Assembly (NCBI RefSeq): GCF_000143415.4
Contig: NW_003314267.1
Span: forward strand, 641,394 to 705,393
DNA: 64,000 nt
Origin: Selaginella moellendorffii
Taxonomy: Eukaryota; Streptophyta; Lycopodiopsida; Selaginellales; Selaginellaceae
Direction of reading: 5' to 3'
The notes beneath the pieces were generated by a model. The model did not search any database, was not told where the DNA came from, and saw nothing but the letters and a program-made list of their open reading frames with translations. Position numbers and translations under genes: made by a program. Numbering within the stretch: position 1 is the first letter of the stretch; each line of letters starts with the position of its first letter. This document shows positions 55,199 to 64,000 of the stretch, piece after piece.

Positions 55199-56600
55199 TT
55201 CGTTCTGATTACAGGTTGTTAATGTTGACGCCTTCTCTCTCGCAGCGTCCAGCAAATCGGCCATGCATTCGTTGTGCTCCACTCCAGGACTCGTTCCATA
55301 CCTGGAGCTCATCGACTTCAGAAGCTCACGGCCCCTCTCCACGAGCCCGGCATGGCTAGAAGCATCGTCACACTGTCCGCCAGGAGGCCCTCGTCCATCA
55401 TCCCACCAAAGAGATGGAAAACCTGTCCCGGCGTGACTATATCCTGCCAGTAGCGACATCCAAGTTACCAAGTTCCTCTCTGGAAGCGAATCGAAATACC
55501 TCGTGAGCTCTGGACACCATCCCGGACGCCAAGTACAAGTCCACGAGTTTGCTGCCGACCTGTGTCTCGCACTCTACACAAGAATCAGCGTGGAAGGTGC
55601 CGGTTTCGATCGAAACTCCGTCCCGGCAGGCTCCCAGTGCTGCGACGAACGAGGCTGAGTTCAGATGGCATCCTTCATGTCGCATTGGATCAAAGAGCTC
55701 GCAAGCCTTTTTCACCTTCACTATTTTCAACGTACCCCGCCAGGACGCCGCTCCATTCCGTCGAAGGGCGGCCTCCGTACATGTCCACCAAGTTGTTCGT
55801 GAGGAAGAGGTCGCAGCAGCCATACCTGATAGCTTCCGAGTGCACGGTCCATAGAGTTTATCTGAACTTGATTGGTGCTGGATTTCTTCTTTCGCTGCGA
55901 GGCCGGTGCAAGCTTTCGATGCAGCAAGAAAGCTCCGAGCATTTGGTCGGCAGTTTCTCGCTCTGGACAGCGCTCATGCTGGGATACGCAGAAAATGGCG
56001 AAGAAGACCTGGAACGGAAGCTGTTTACAGAGCTAAGACCGCCAAAGAACGACGTTGCATGACTCCAGTTTGTCGATCCTCTGGGCTCCCACACTTGGAG
56101 TACGCATGCTGGCCATGAACAGGCTGGTGTCAAGTCCTCTTCTCGCCGCCTAGGCATGAACAGCCATGCCTTTCTCCAAAGCAAAAGCTTTGACGAGCCT
56201 CACTTCTTTCTACTGCAAGCCTTGAGAACTGCCACAAAACTCAGATGATCCGGTTGGAGCCGAGTCGAGAGAAATCGAGAGAAAACCTTAAAGGCCACTT
56301 CTTCTTCGAGGTTCGTTGCATATCCCAGCACTAGAGCGTTCCAGGAGACCGTGTTTGGAGAGATGATCTTCTCAAAAGTTCTGCGAGCATCGGCCATGCT
56401 CCCACACTTAGTGTACATATCCACCGACGTGTTTCCGACAAAAACATCACTAGATCGATGCTCTCGAGCCACTCGGAAGAATTTTTTGGAATCCTCTTGC
56501 GGAAGCTCGCTTACCTGATTTCGAGAGAAATCTGGCGGCTGGATCGGTCGCGTCATTCCATTCTTCGCAGGGAAAATTGCTAGAAAGCTCTGCACTGCTC
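55199..56600 (-). pseudogene. Pentatricopeptide-repeat (PPR) protein pseudogene
   Basis: The best stretch, 56595-56200, has consecutive PPR-type motifs (VFVGNTSVDMYTKCGSMADA, ISPNTVSWNALVLGYA, PDHLSFVAVLKACS). The 3' end, 55471-55163, keeps a late-PPR segment (HAGLVERGRELLKSMSS, VEHNECMADLLDA). Between them (56190-55480) frames shift repeatedly and only scraps are readable. PPR proteins bind organellar RNA. Without a continuous frame or splice sites that restore one, this copy is dead. No DYW end is seen. Confidence 0.78.
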
Positions 56601-57522
56601 GAAGAATTTTAGCGAGGGCAAGCTGCCATTGCCCGAGAGCGAGAAGAGAAAGAGCGCCCGAGCGGTATCTTCTTTATATTCCCCTTGGCTATCTTTAACT
56701 GAGAATGCATGTGTTGCTGAAAATCTATCGCTGCGGTACAAGAATTTTTCCATTTTAAGGCTCTAAACTCAAGAGAAATGTATCTCAGAGAACTCAGTAG
56801 TTTCATCGTCAAACAAAGTCGTTTGGCCCCGTGGAAGACGATGAGAATTGTAAGAAACCTCACATGATCAGTCGGTTTATCAAGGAAGACTCAAATCTGA
56901 ATGGTTTCATGGCGATCCAACACCCGAGGCCACCACACAACCTACTTTGTTCATTTGCCACCTTTCGGTTCTGCTGCTATCGGGCGCAGCAAACCTAAGG
57001 CTTGGAAGTGGGGTTTCCAACCGCTTCTATGAGTGATCAGGAGATACCGCAAGTGCATGGGCCCAGTCCGGATCAAATGAGCCTTGGCAGCCTGGTCGAG
57101 CTTGAGAAATCCGGCAAGCACAAGCAAACAAACACGAAGCAAACAAGGTGAATACCGTACCTTATGACAGTGCCTTAACACCGGCGTTCTAAGGACGGGG
57201 ATCATGTTGGAGGCGTGTAGAACGGCGTCCGAGTTTATCCGAGACAAAGAATGTATGCTGGTAAGTTTCCATTTGGTTTGTAACTCCGAGAAATCTCTCT
57301 TTCCATCGGTGGGTTGTTCGTATGAAAATGGCAAGGGCACTTCGTCCAACCGTTTTAATCGTCAAGCCAAGCATTCCACTCGGGCTCCATGCTGAATTTG
57401 TGCAAGGGAGACTCAGCCGACACTTCTGAAAAACTCTCCTTGATCGCGTGATTCTTCCTTCTTTCTAGCCTTCACCGCCATCGACGCGCAACGCCCTCGG
57501 CCCTGGAGCGAACTAGTTTCTG
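56601..57522. other. No confident gene
   Basis: A short plus-strand frame at 57204-57395 begins MLEACRTASEF, which recalls the first helix of Selaginella-type PPR proteins, but nothing repeat-like follows. The rest shows no motif. Confidence 0.4.
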
Positions 57523-57578
57523 ATGTGCCAGCATTCAGGGTGGATATTTGGGCGCGGCCGAGCGATTGTTCTTCGGAG
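57523..57578 (+). repeat. Dispersed 55-bp leader motif (copy 2 of 3)
   Basis: Contains GTGCCAGCATTCAGGGTGGA and GGCCGAGCGATTGTTCTTCG. Copies in the same orientation are at 51301-51355 and 63437-63491. Here it ends at the start codon of the next gene, so it is probably that gene family's 5' leader. Confidence 0.8.
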
Positions 57579-58812
57579 ATGGCGGATTTCCAATCCGAGG
57601 TCCCAGCACCTTTTTATGCTAGAAAATTCCAGGTTGTTTAGATCTCTCTCACCTTTCAATGCTCTTCCTTCCAGCCTAGGGTTAAAGCATGGCGAGCAGG
57701 AGGCGAGACGTTTTGGCCTCGTGGGCGATGGAACCAAGCTGCCGGTAAGGGCTATCGCTGCGTTTTGGAAGCTGGATCGCTGGATCCCGCGACTCTGTGT
57801 ATTGGCGACGATGTGCTGCTCGCGGATGCAACTGGAACCGATGCAACTGGAACCTCCATCTTCGACGTGGAATCCATCCGGCAGATGGCAGTCAGGAGTG
57901 GCCTGGGCGATGGCAGCTCCAAAGACGCAGCCATGCCCATCAATGGGACGATCATCATCGCTGAAGAAGAAGAAGAAATACAAATACCAAATTAGGCAGA
58001 GATGAGCCGCAAGCGTTACCTGGTGCTCGAGGCCGAGGCGAGCAAGTTCATCGGCTGGTTCTATCGCGTGGGTCGCCAGGACGACGAGGAGCTCGACGCC
58101 ACAAACAGGTGTGGAATGGTGACGCTGGTGAGGCCGGATGGAACTTGCGTCACGAGCTACGCTTGCATGAAAAAGAAGGCGGAGGAGGAATCCGATGGCA
58201 AGCGCTACGTTGTGTGCGTGGACGACTGCGTAGCAGAGGTGGCGGGCGGAGTGGGAGTTTTAACTCCCGCGCAGGGATGCTCCCAGAGCTTCTCGGCCTG
58301 CGCGGTGGTGGCGCCGATGCCAGGGCCGTGGGGGCCAGGATCGAGTGTGGAGCGCCAGTGATGACTCCCAGGGGTAGCTTGACGGGCGTGGTGGTGGGAT
58401 TTGGGAAGCTCAGGAATGACAAGAGGAGGTCCAAGAAACTAAAGCCGCCATACAATTTTCCCATCACCAAGGGAGACTTTGGGCCCTTCTTGGAAGGAGT
58501 GCCGGAATCCATCGCCAAAGGTAAGCAAGCTTGTTGAGGCATTTGGAGTGATTTTGTTTGTCAGGCAGATTGCATGGCCGGGGTGGAGGTGAATTGCTTG
58601 GTGTACTACAATACCGTCGAAGGCAAGATTAGCTTCCCAGCTATTGAATGGAGGGTATGTTCCTACTATTATGATCCTTGACAGTCAACTTACACACTTA
58701 GGTGCAGGACAAGAACTACTTCAAAGCAGATGGTACAATTGTTCGGTTAAGCTGCCTGGAACACCGTGATCGAATCCTTCGCCCTCGCGGGATTGGTAGA
58801 CGCGCTCGATAG
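57579..58812 (+). pseudogene. Unrecognised gene with in-frame TAG and frameshift
   Basis: I do not recognise the family. Exon 1 (57579-57632) starts MADFQSEVPAPFYARKF; a 42-bp intron follows. Exon 2 from 57675 reads KGYRCVLEAGSLDPATL, CIGDDVLLADATGTDATG and an acidic EEEEE run, then TAG at 57993-57995. The same frame resumes at once with MSRKRYLVLEAEASKFIGWF and DDEELDATNRCGMVTLV. Between about 58250 and 58320 the coding frame changes to one reading GARIECGAPVMTPRGSLTG (to 58520). Two more exons, 58569-58654 (CLVYYNTVEGKISFPAIEW) and 58702-58812, end at TAG. It is either a young pseudogene or two sequence errors in a real gene. Fragments recur at 50.8 and 62.8 kb. Confidence 0.55.
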
Positions 58813-59539
58813 GGATCAAGCCCGATGGATCCACGCTTTAGGACTCAATTCTTCCTGGGGATTCGGCCTCGATCCGGGGAAAGAACACTATAGCTACCTT
58901 GTATTCCATGGCGGCTGGATTGGAGGGAGCGGCGGAGAATGTGGTGCCCCGGAGTGGAGCGCCATACGTGATCTTGTCGAGCGCCATCGCTGTGGAATCC
59001 TTGAGACAATAGGATATACTGTATAGGATAAAACAATTGTCATTATTCTATTGTCTTGAACCTTCAAAGGTTCTAGAAGATGTTGTTTCTACGGGACGCG
59101 TTGGACAAGAGCTCATCAGCATCGACAACGAGATCGAATCGAATCACCCCTCAAATCGAAGGTGATCGAATCATTTTCTTGCCTTCATGAGCCAGTTTCT
59201 TCTTTCATTTTCTCACAAAAGTTTTCCCACCGTTTGTAGTGACTGCCGTTACCCTGTCGCTTCTTCATGCCTGAACTCTAGAGACTTGATGCATAGTGTT
59301 CGTCAACTAAAAGCATTTCAGGACACGCAGATGTAGTGTCCTGAAACGTAATTAAGGCCAGCAGTTGCAATCGTGCCCTTGCATATGGCCTTTTCTACAT
59401 TCCACGAAGAAAAAGAAACAGAGATACCACTCGTTAGCTATGAAGCACTCTCGATTGGGATGAACTGCGGGAACGTCAAGGCCTGTGCTTCGAGTATGGA
59501 GCTAAGAAACCATTAGATTTGATCGATTACAATTTCTGC
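58813..59539. other. Intergenic, partly duplicated
   Basis: 58813-59035 is part of the block duplicated at 49718-50139; its open frames on both strands show no recognised motif. 59036-59539 holds nothing I can assign. Confidence 0.5.
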
Positions 59540-61420
59540 CTAAAAATTAGAGAAGGCCTTTTGTGGCACCAGCTCAAAGTCGTCACTGTCATAGCGCGTC
59601 CGCTCTCTTCCTACCTGGAAAATAACTCGCGAGAAGGAAGCTTGTTAGCACAACACAAACGAGAAGATTTGATTCATAGCTTACTTTGCTGAGGAAGGCC
59701 TGATCACAAGACACTTGCTCGTCTACAGCCGTCAGCTTCTTCGCTAGCCTGATCACCCTGTCGCAAGGAATAGCAATGCATTCAACTTCTTACTTGCAAT
59801 GGAAAGGGAAGAGCTTACTTCTGGATTTCGGAATGAAGACGCTGGCTCATCTCCCGCGTCTTGTACTGCTCCGAGTCCTCTTGGAAGCGAACCATCCCAT
59901 CCTTTTGATTTATAGTGGCAAAAATCTCTCCGTCTTGTATCTGTAAGACAGCACCAGGTATGAACGAGTGTAAAACAATGATGACATGGGGCTCAAACCA
60001 TTTGAAGGACGTGCAGCTCGGCATCCTTGGCGCTCTCCAGCTGAACAGTCTGTGCGATGTCTTGTAAAGACAGGGTGAGGTACGTTTGAGTAAGTCTTTG
60101 TATGTTCCTCTTGTAAAGGGACGCCACCACTTGCTTCGCCAAACCCAAGTTCTTGTCCTGTGCGTAACAAGTTAAAAGAGGTCGAGAGTTTTCTCTTCTT
60201 ACATTTCTAAAGGCTTCTTCGTGACTGGTAAGGCAGCGTTGGAGATCCGTGATGTTGCGATTGTTGTACACAGTAACCAACTCTATATAGCCCTGCAAGT
60301 TGCGAGGAATGTAAAATACTGACTGTGGAAACTTCAAGCTACCTGACAGCATCCTTTCAAATTCCTCTGGACGATGGAGGGCGTGTACTTTGGGAAGGGA
60401 GGCACCTACGAGGATTTCTTGTTACTTCACAAACGTAGACGGCAAAGGCCACAGAATTACCTGACCGTTGTGAATGAGGCACACCAGTACGTACTTCTTG
60501 TATGCCTCCACTGCTATGGCATTCATCACATGAGCAGGAGCTGTGAAGGCCTGCCAAGTGAAACAAATAAAAATAAGACCGTGTCTGGCTGACAGCCAGA
60601 ATCTCTTACATGCTGCAGTAACTCCATGGCTCGCAGGAAATTCTTCAAGCCGATTTGTACCATGCCGCTGGAAGTAAGAGTAAGTTTACTGCGAGAAATG
60701 AGAAAAGGAAATCAAAGACCACGTACCCGTAGTAGCAGTAGAGCAAGTAGTCTTTGGGAACAAGCCCGGTCTTCTTGGGGTCTATCTCAAAGATCTGGTC
60801 CTCCAGGATCGGAGCAGCAGCCTTGTAGCACTTGGAGAGCAAACACACGAGCAAAAAATCCGCATGAATGGGCGTCAAGTACTCGGAGGATGGCTGGAAC
60901 TTCCTGATGGCGACTTGGAGTGGAAGAACAGCACGAATGGGCCTGTGCATGTTCATCGCGTGTTCCCTTAGCTTCCGGCACAGGGAATTGACTATATCAC
61001 CACAGCAAACACCATGAGCTAGCAAGTTCTTTGATTCTCCAAGAACAAGAGAAAACAAAGAAAGAAGGAGAACTCACATTTATCCGGGCAGTAGCGAATC
61101 TGCTCGGGCGAACAAACCGTGATAAAGTTCGTCACGGACATGAGGAAATTCTCGGCCTCCTCTCTCGAGGGCCCGGCAGACCATCTCCCATCCCTGATTA
61201 CAGAAAAGATCTCTCTTTGTCTCAAAGAAACAATCGAAACTTACAGAATGAAAAGGAAGCCGAGGGAATGCTTGGCAGGATCCAAGGCGTGGAGCGCCGG
61301 CTGCAATCGCGCGCCCTGGGATCGCATCGCGTCATCGTTCTGGCGCAGGAGGACGAGAAGCTGGCCGAGATCATCCGCGCTTCCAGACAGCCCTTGGACC
61401 TGTGTGACGAGCTGCTCCAT
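59540..61420 (-). CDS. CSN3: COP9 signalosome complex subunit 3
   Basis: A complete gene of 11 exons, 428 codons: 61420-61245, 61193-61078, 60991-60727, 60667-60610, 60550-60461, 60405-60343, 60292-60203, 60157-59999, 59940-59819, 59757-59685, 59614-59540. All introns are GT-AG and 43-86 bp. The N-terminus reads MEQLVTQVQGLSGSADDLGQ and then PAKHSLGFLFIL. The PCI-domain core is unmistakable: SLYKRNIQRLTQTYLTLSLQ, DIAQTVQLESAKDAELHVLQ and DGEIFATINQKDGMVRFQED. It ends in DDFELVPQKAFSNF. CSN3 is a scaffold subunit of the nuclear CSN, which removes NEDD8 from cullins and regulates ubiquitin ligases in light and hormone signalling. Length equals plant CSN3. It looks intact and is head to head with the next gene. 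Confidence 0.96.
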
Positions 61421-61501
61421 CGATAAACCCTAAAATATTTTTTTCCGCCACTCCTCGGAATCGAGCTCTAGATCTGCGTGAAGAAAGCCCTAGTAAAAAA
61501 A
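61421..61501. promoter_or_regulatory. 81-bp divergent promoter with telo-box
   Basis: The start codons of CSN3 (61420, minus) and the CHZ gene (61502, plus) are 81 bp apart. AAACCCTAA-like text (ATAAACCCTAAAA, 61424-61436) is a telo-box, common near the starts of plant housekeeping genes. A T-rich run follows. The 5' leaders of both genes must fit here or overlap. Confidence 0.65.
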
Positions 61502-62551
61502 ATGGCGGATGGAAGTGGAGGAGAGGCCGCCCTGGCGATGGCAGAGGTGAAGAGAAGAGCGCGCGATGAGATCGCCGGCGACGCTGCTGCTGGAGGCAAG
61601 AGATTACGCGCGACGGAGCTCTTCGATGAGCCGCTCGCGGCGGCGTCGCGGCCATCGCCAGGGATCAAGCACCAGGGGCAGGAGAATGGGGTAAGCATCA
61701 GGGACGAGGAATTCGCGACCGCCGAGGTTGTGAATGCCAGCCGGAGCGGTAGCGCCAGCGCAGCGGCCGTGGAAGATTTCGGGGAGGAGGAGGATGGATT
61801 GCGGTCGGATGTAGAGGAGGAGGAAGAGGAGGAGTTTGTAGATGAGACCGAGAGCGACGAAGTGGACGATGAGGAGGAAGAAGGGGATTACACGGACGAG
61901 GACGACTACAGCGATGTGGAGCTCCAGCTATCGGGCGCTCAAAATCGCCCGAGAAGGATAGAGAAGGGGATCGTCCTGGACAAGGGGAAGAACAAGGCGG
62001 CGGCGGCGGTGGCTCCTCCGCAGGACTACAAAGGCAAAGGCAAGGCGATCGTCCAGGAGGAGGACAGCAGCAGCGACGATAGCGAAGTGGGCGTGGACGA
62101 GGACGAGTTCCTCAAGGCAAACATGGCAGCGCTCAGGGACGCCGATGCGCTGGAGGAGGTGGACTTGAACAACATTCTTCCCACAAGGACGCGCCGGCGG
62201 ACGATCCAGCAGCCCGTCCATTGCGATGATCCTGGCAATGGATCCAGCGAGGAGGACGAAGACTATGTTGCCGGTGGCGAGCTCGGCACTCCAGGAGGAG
62301 GAGGAGGAGGAGGAGGAGGTAGGCAAACACAGAAAAAAAGTCGATTTCTTTTCTTCCAGATCGAGCTGAAACTTCGTCCGTGGTTTTCCAGGGAAATGAT
62401 CACGCTGCTGTACGTGGTATGTTCTTCCATTTCTTTTCCCTGTCGCTGAGATCTCTTAGATTTGATCGTGTGATAGTTTTGGTGGTCTGTGAATGCAGGT
62501 GACTTGTTGCCTATGCGTATTTCATTGCTGCAAAATGTTTGCCAGTTTTGA
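61502..62551 (+). CDS. CHZ-domain histone chaperone-like acidic nuclear protein
   Basis: Exons 61502-62318, 62360-62416 and 62499-62551 join in frame to 308 codons, with GT-AG introns of 41 and 82 bp. An N-terminal Ala/Arg-rich part is followed by long acidic runs (DVEEEEEEEFVDETESDEVD), then lysine-rich KGKGKAIV and a short core ADALEEVDLNNILPTRTRRR. The acidic stretch, the (L/I)-x-(E/D)-(V/I)-D-x-x-N-I-(I/L) block and the Arg-rich end resemble the CHZ motif of Chz1/HIRIP3 proteins, which carry H2A.Z-H2B dimers. A glycine run encoded by GGA repeats precedes the last exons, and the C-terminus is LLQNVCQF. The start has an A-rich context. Intactness looks good; the family call rests on one motif. 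Confidence 0.68.
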
Positions 62552-62664
62552 TGCAATGTAGGGTTTTTCTTGTCTTCCTGGTAACTTTTCTTTTCTTACT
62601 TTCTAACCCAATGTAAATATTGGATTTTCACCTCCTCGAATATTCTTCTAATGTATTCTTCCTA

Positions 62665-62870
62665 GCGCGCAGCTGCGCCGGAATCAGGCGCTCCGTTTCG
62701 ATTTCCATGGCATCGTCTGTCCGAAATGCCAGGAAGAATGTCGAGAAAAAGGATTTCGTCCCAGGAATTGATGAGCGCCTTCATTCGGACGAGGAGCTCG
62801 ACGCCAAAATGTGTGGAATGGTGAGGGCTGGTGACGCCGGATAGGACTTGCGTGAAGGCCAAGCGACACC
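62665..62870 (+). pseudogene. Fragment related to the 57.6-58.8 kb gene
   Basis: Reads SDEELDAKMCGMVRAGD, close to DDEELDATNRCGMVTLV at 58090-58130, followed by GACTTGCGTGAAGG where the parent has GAACTTGCGTCACG. A third version (HWDEELDAKVCGMVRAGD) is at about 50780-50830. No intact frame continues. Confidence 0.65.
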
Positions 62871-63295
62871 ACATATTAAGCTCGCCGAAAAATCTCTCTT
62901 TTGCCTGTTTTGCATGGAAAATGATGTTCCAAAGACCAGGTTTCAAAGCAACTATTGCCCACTACATTCCTCCCCCGGCAGACCATCTTTGGAGAGATAA
63001 TAAGGCGGCATTTTGCAATTTATCTCTGCGAGCAAATGATATTCCAAAAGACCAGATTTCAATAAAATCTTTGCCTCGTTCGGCAGACCATCTTTGCAAA
63101 GGTGACATGCCCATCTTCCGAATAGATATGAAGCATCACTGTCCACGAAAAGAGGATCTTCTCGCTCATCTCCTCGGACATTTACCTCGCGCAAAACATT
63201 CGAGCTCAGAAACACTCCGGTAATCCAGATGATAAGGAACGTCAAGGTGGAGCTAAGACATAGCCATCCTTTGCCCACGACGCACAAAACTTTGC
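62871..63295. repeat. Non-coding DNA with internal repeats
   Basis: Two related 100-bp blocks (ATGTTCCAAAGACCAGGTTTC and ATATTCCAAAAGACCAGATT, each followed by CGGCAGACCATCTTTG) lie at about 62920-62995 and 63040-63105. Their counterparts are in the duplicate at 50920-51080. No function is recognised. Confidence 0.6.
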
Positions 63296-63491
63296 AGGTT
63301 TCAGCCGAACGTGTTTGGAACGTTTGCGAGCGCGTTCGGCCGTTCGCAAACGCTTTTGGTCCTGGAGCCGAACGTTCGCGAACGCGTTTGGCGTTTGGCG
63401 TTTGGCGTTTGGCGTCTGGCGTTGGCGAACTTGAATCGGTGCCAGCATTCAGGATGGAGATTCGGGCGAGGCCGAGCGATTGTTCTTCGGA
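63296..63491. repeat. Palindrome-rich CGAACG block, TTTGGCG array and leader copy 3
   Basis: 63310-63390 is dense in mirrored CGTTCG/CGAACG words. It runs into a 7-bp array GTTTGGC repeated about five times (63387-63425). 63437-63491 is the third copy of the dispersed leader motif. The duplicate at 51220-51300 lacks the array. Confidence 0.8.
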
Positions 63492-64000
63492 GCCCGCGAG
63501 GAAAATGATCGAGCGTGAAAAATTACCCGCCATACTTTGTCATACAATAATCCAAGAATTACCCGCCATCCTTTTGTCATACAATCCAGATTCCATGACC
63601 TGGTCTTGTCAGTGGTTACATCTCGGGTTACATTTACAAGGAGCATGGCCGCGACATCACTTTCCTGTGTGGAGCTTTGAGGCGGAGAGAAAGGATTTCC
63701 TTGGTCACGAGGGTGTATGTTATCTGGGAGATCGACAAGCTCGCAGGAATATGGAAGCAGCGGTATTAAGGAAGCCGAGACAGCTTTCGCCATCTACCTC
63801 AACGCTGCTTGTAGGAAGCACTGTTGGTTTTCTCCGTGGTTGAAACCAGATGCACATTCATTCCCAGCACCATCGAGCCGAAGATACTGCCTGGCTCCAC
63901 CTCGGCTGAAAGATTGCTCTGGATTCTACAAAAGAAGGGCCCGGGATTTTCCTTTGATAATTCTAGCATATTTTAACCCGATTTGCTTGTAGGCGGGTAA
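63492..64000. other. No confident gene
   Basis: Overlapping short frames on both strands (for example plus 63717-63992 and minus 63793-63449) have no recognisable domain. A gene running off the window edge cannot be excluded. Confidence 0.4.

Noticed and set aside
57752..57958. Minus-strand frame opposite the unknown gene
   Set aside because: It is the shadow of the plus-strand exon, which has splice sites and a start codon; the minus frame has neither.
61371..62330. Several Ser-, Leu- or Pro-rich minus-strand frames under the CHZ gene
   Set aside because: They mirror acidic and glycine codon runs of the plus strand and have no start context or homology.

Overview
The window reads as a land-plant nuclear contig, most likely a lycophyte close to Selaginella moellendorffii. 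Three things point there: spliced genes whose introns are only about 40-60 bp, a plant-type COP9 signalosome subunit 3 and a CYP85-clan P450, and a decayed PPR gene. The genus is an inference. Two assembly gaps are present (28390-28489 and 53654-54029).

Positions 1 to about 48,750 are almost entirely nested LTR retrotransposons and their debris. I name the families locally. G: two 5.5-kb Ty3/gypsy chromoviruses on the minus strand (G1 5818-11307, G2 14585-20175) with gag, protease, RT, RNase H, integrase and chromodomain, all broken by stop codons. N: large elements without coding capacity whose 1.6-kb LTRs carry a GA-rich minisatellite (parts at 1-5629, complete copy 35731-43088, solo LTRs 24298-25985 and 46989-48550). 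Q and M: very short TRIM-like elements. R: old, decayed plant chromoviruses that host the others. Target-site duplications and tRNA-type primer sites let the insertion order be read directly; at 33-43.5 kb the nesting is four deep (R contains N contains M contains Q).

At 48,748 the repeats stop inside an intron of a broken P450 copy and gene-type DNA begins. 48,748-51,355 is a mosaic of duplicated pieces: an inverted fragment of the P450 at 53-55 kb, then direct copies of 58.6-59.0 kb and 62.2-63.5 kb with the 3.15 kb between their sources missing. Next come two orphan exons of aminopeptidase P (52.0-52.5 kb), a three-unit tandem repeat (52.6-53.0 kb), the P450 gene (53,144-54,979, plus), a tRNA-Ile-like Pol III unit (55.1 kb, minus), a PPR pseudogene (55.2-56.6 kb, minus), an unrecognised two-part gene (57,579-58,812, plus), a complete CSN3 (59,540-61,420, minus) and a CHZ-type histone chaperone gene (61,502-62,551, plus). 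The last two are head to head with 81 bp between start codons.

The most unusual observation is in G1 and G2. The sequence next to the 5' LTR is not tRNA-like. It is complementary over 15 nt to a stretch of the LTR about 30 bp downstream of a TATA box, which is where the RNA should start. This is the arrangement expected for Tf1-style self-primed reverse transcription, here in a plant genome and in an element whose RT looks fungal-like.
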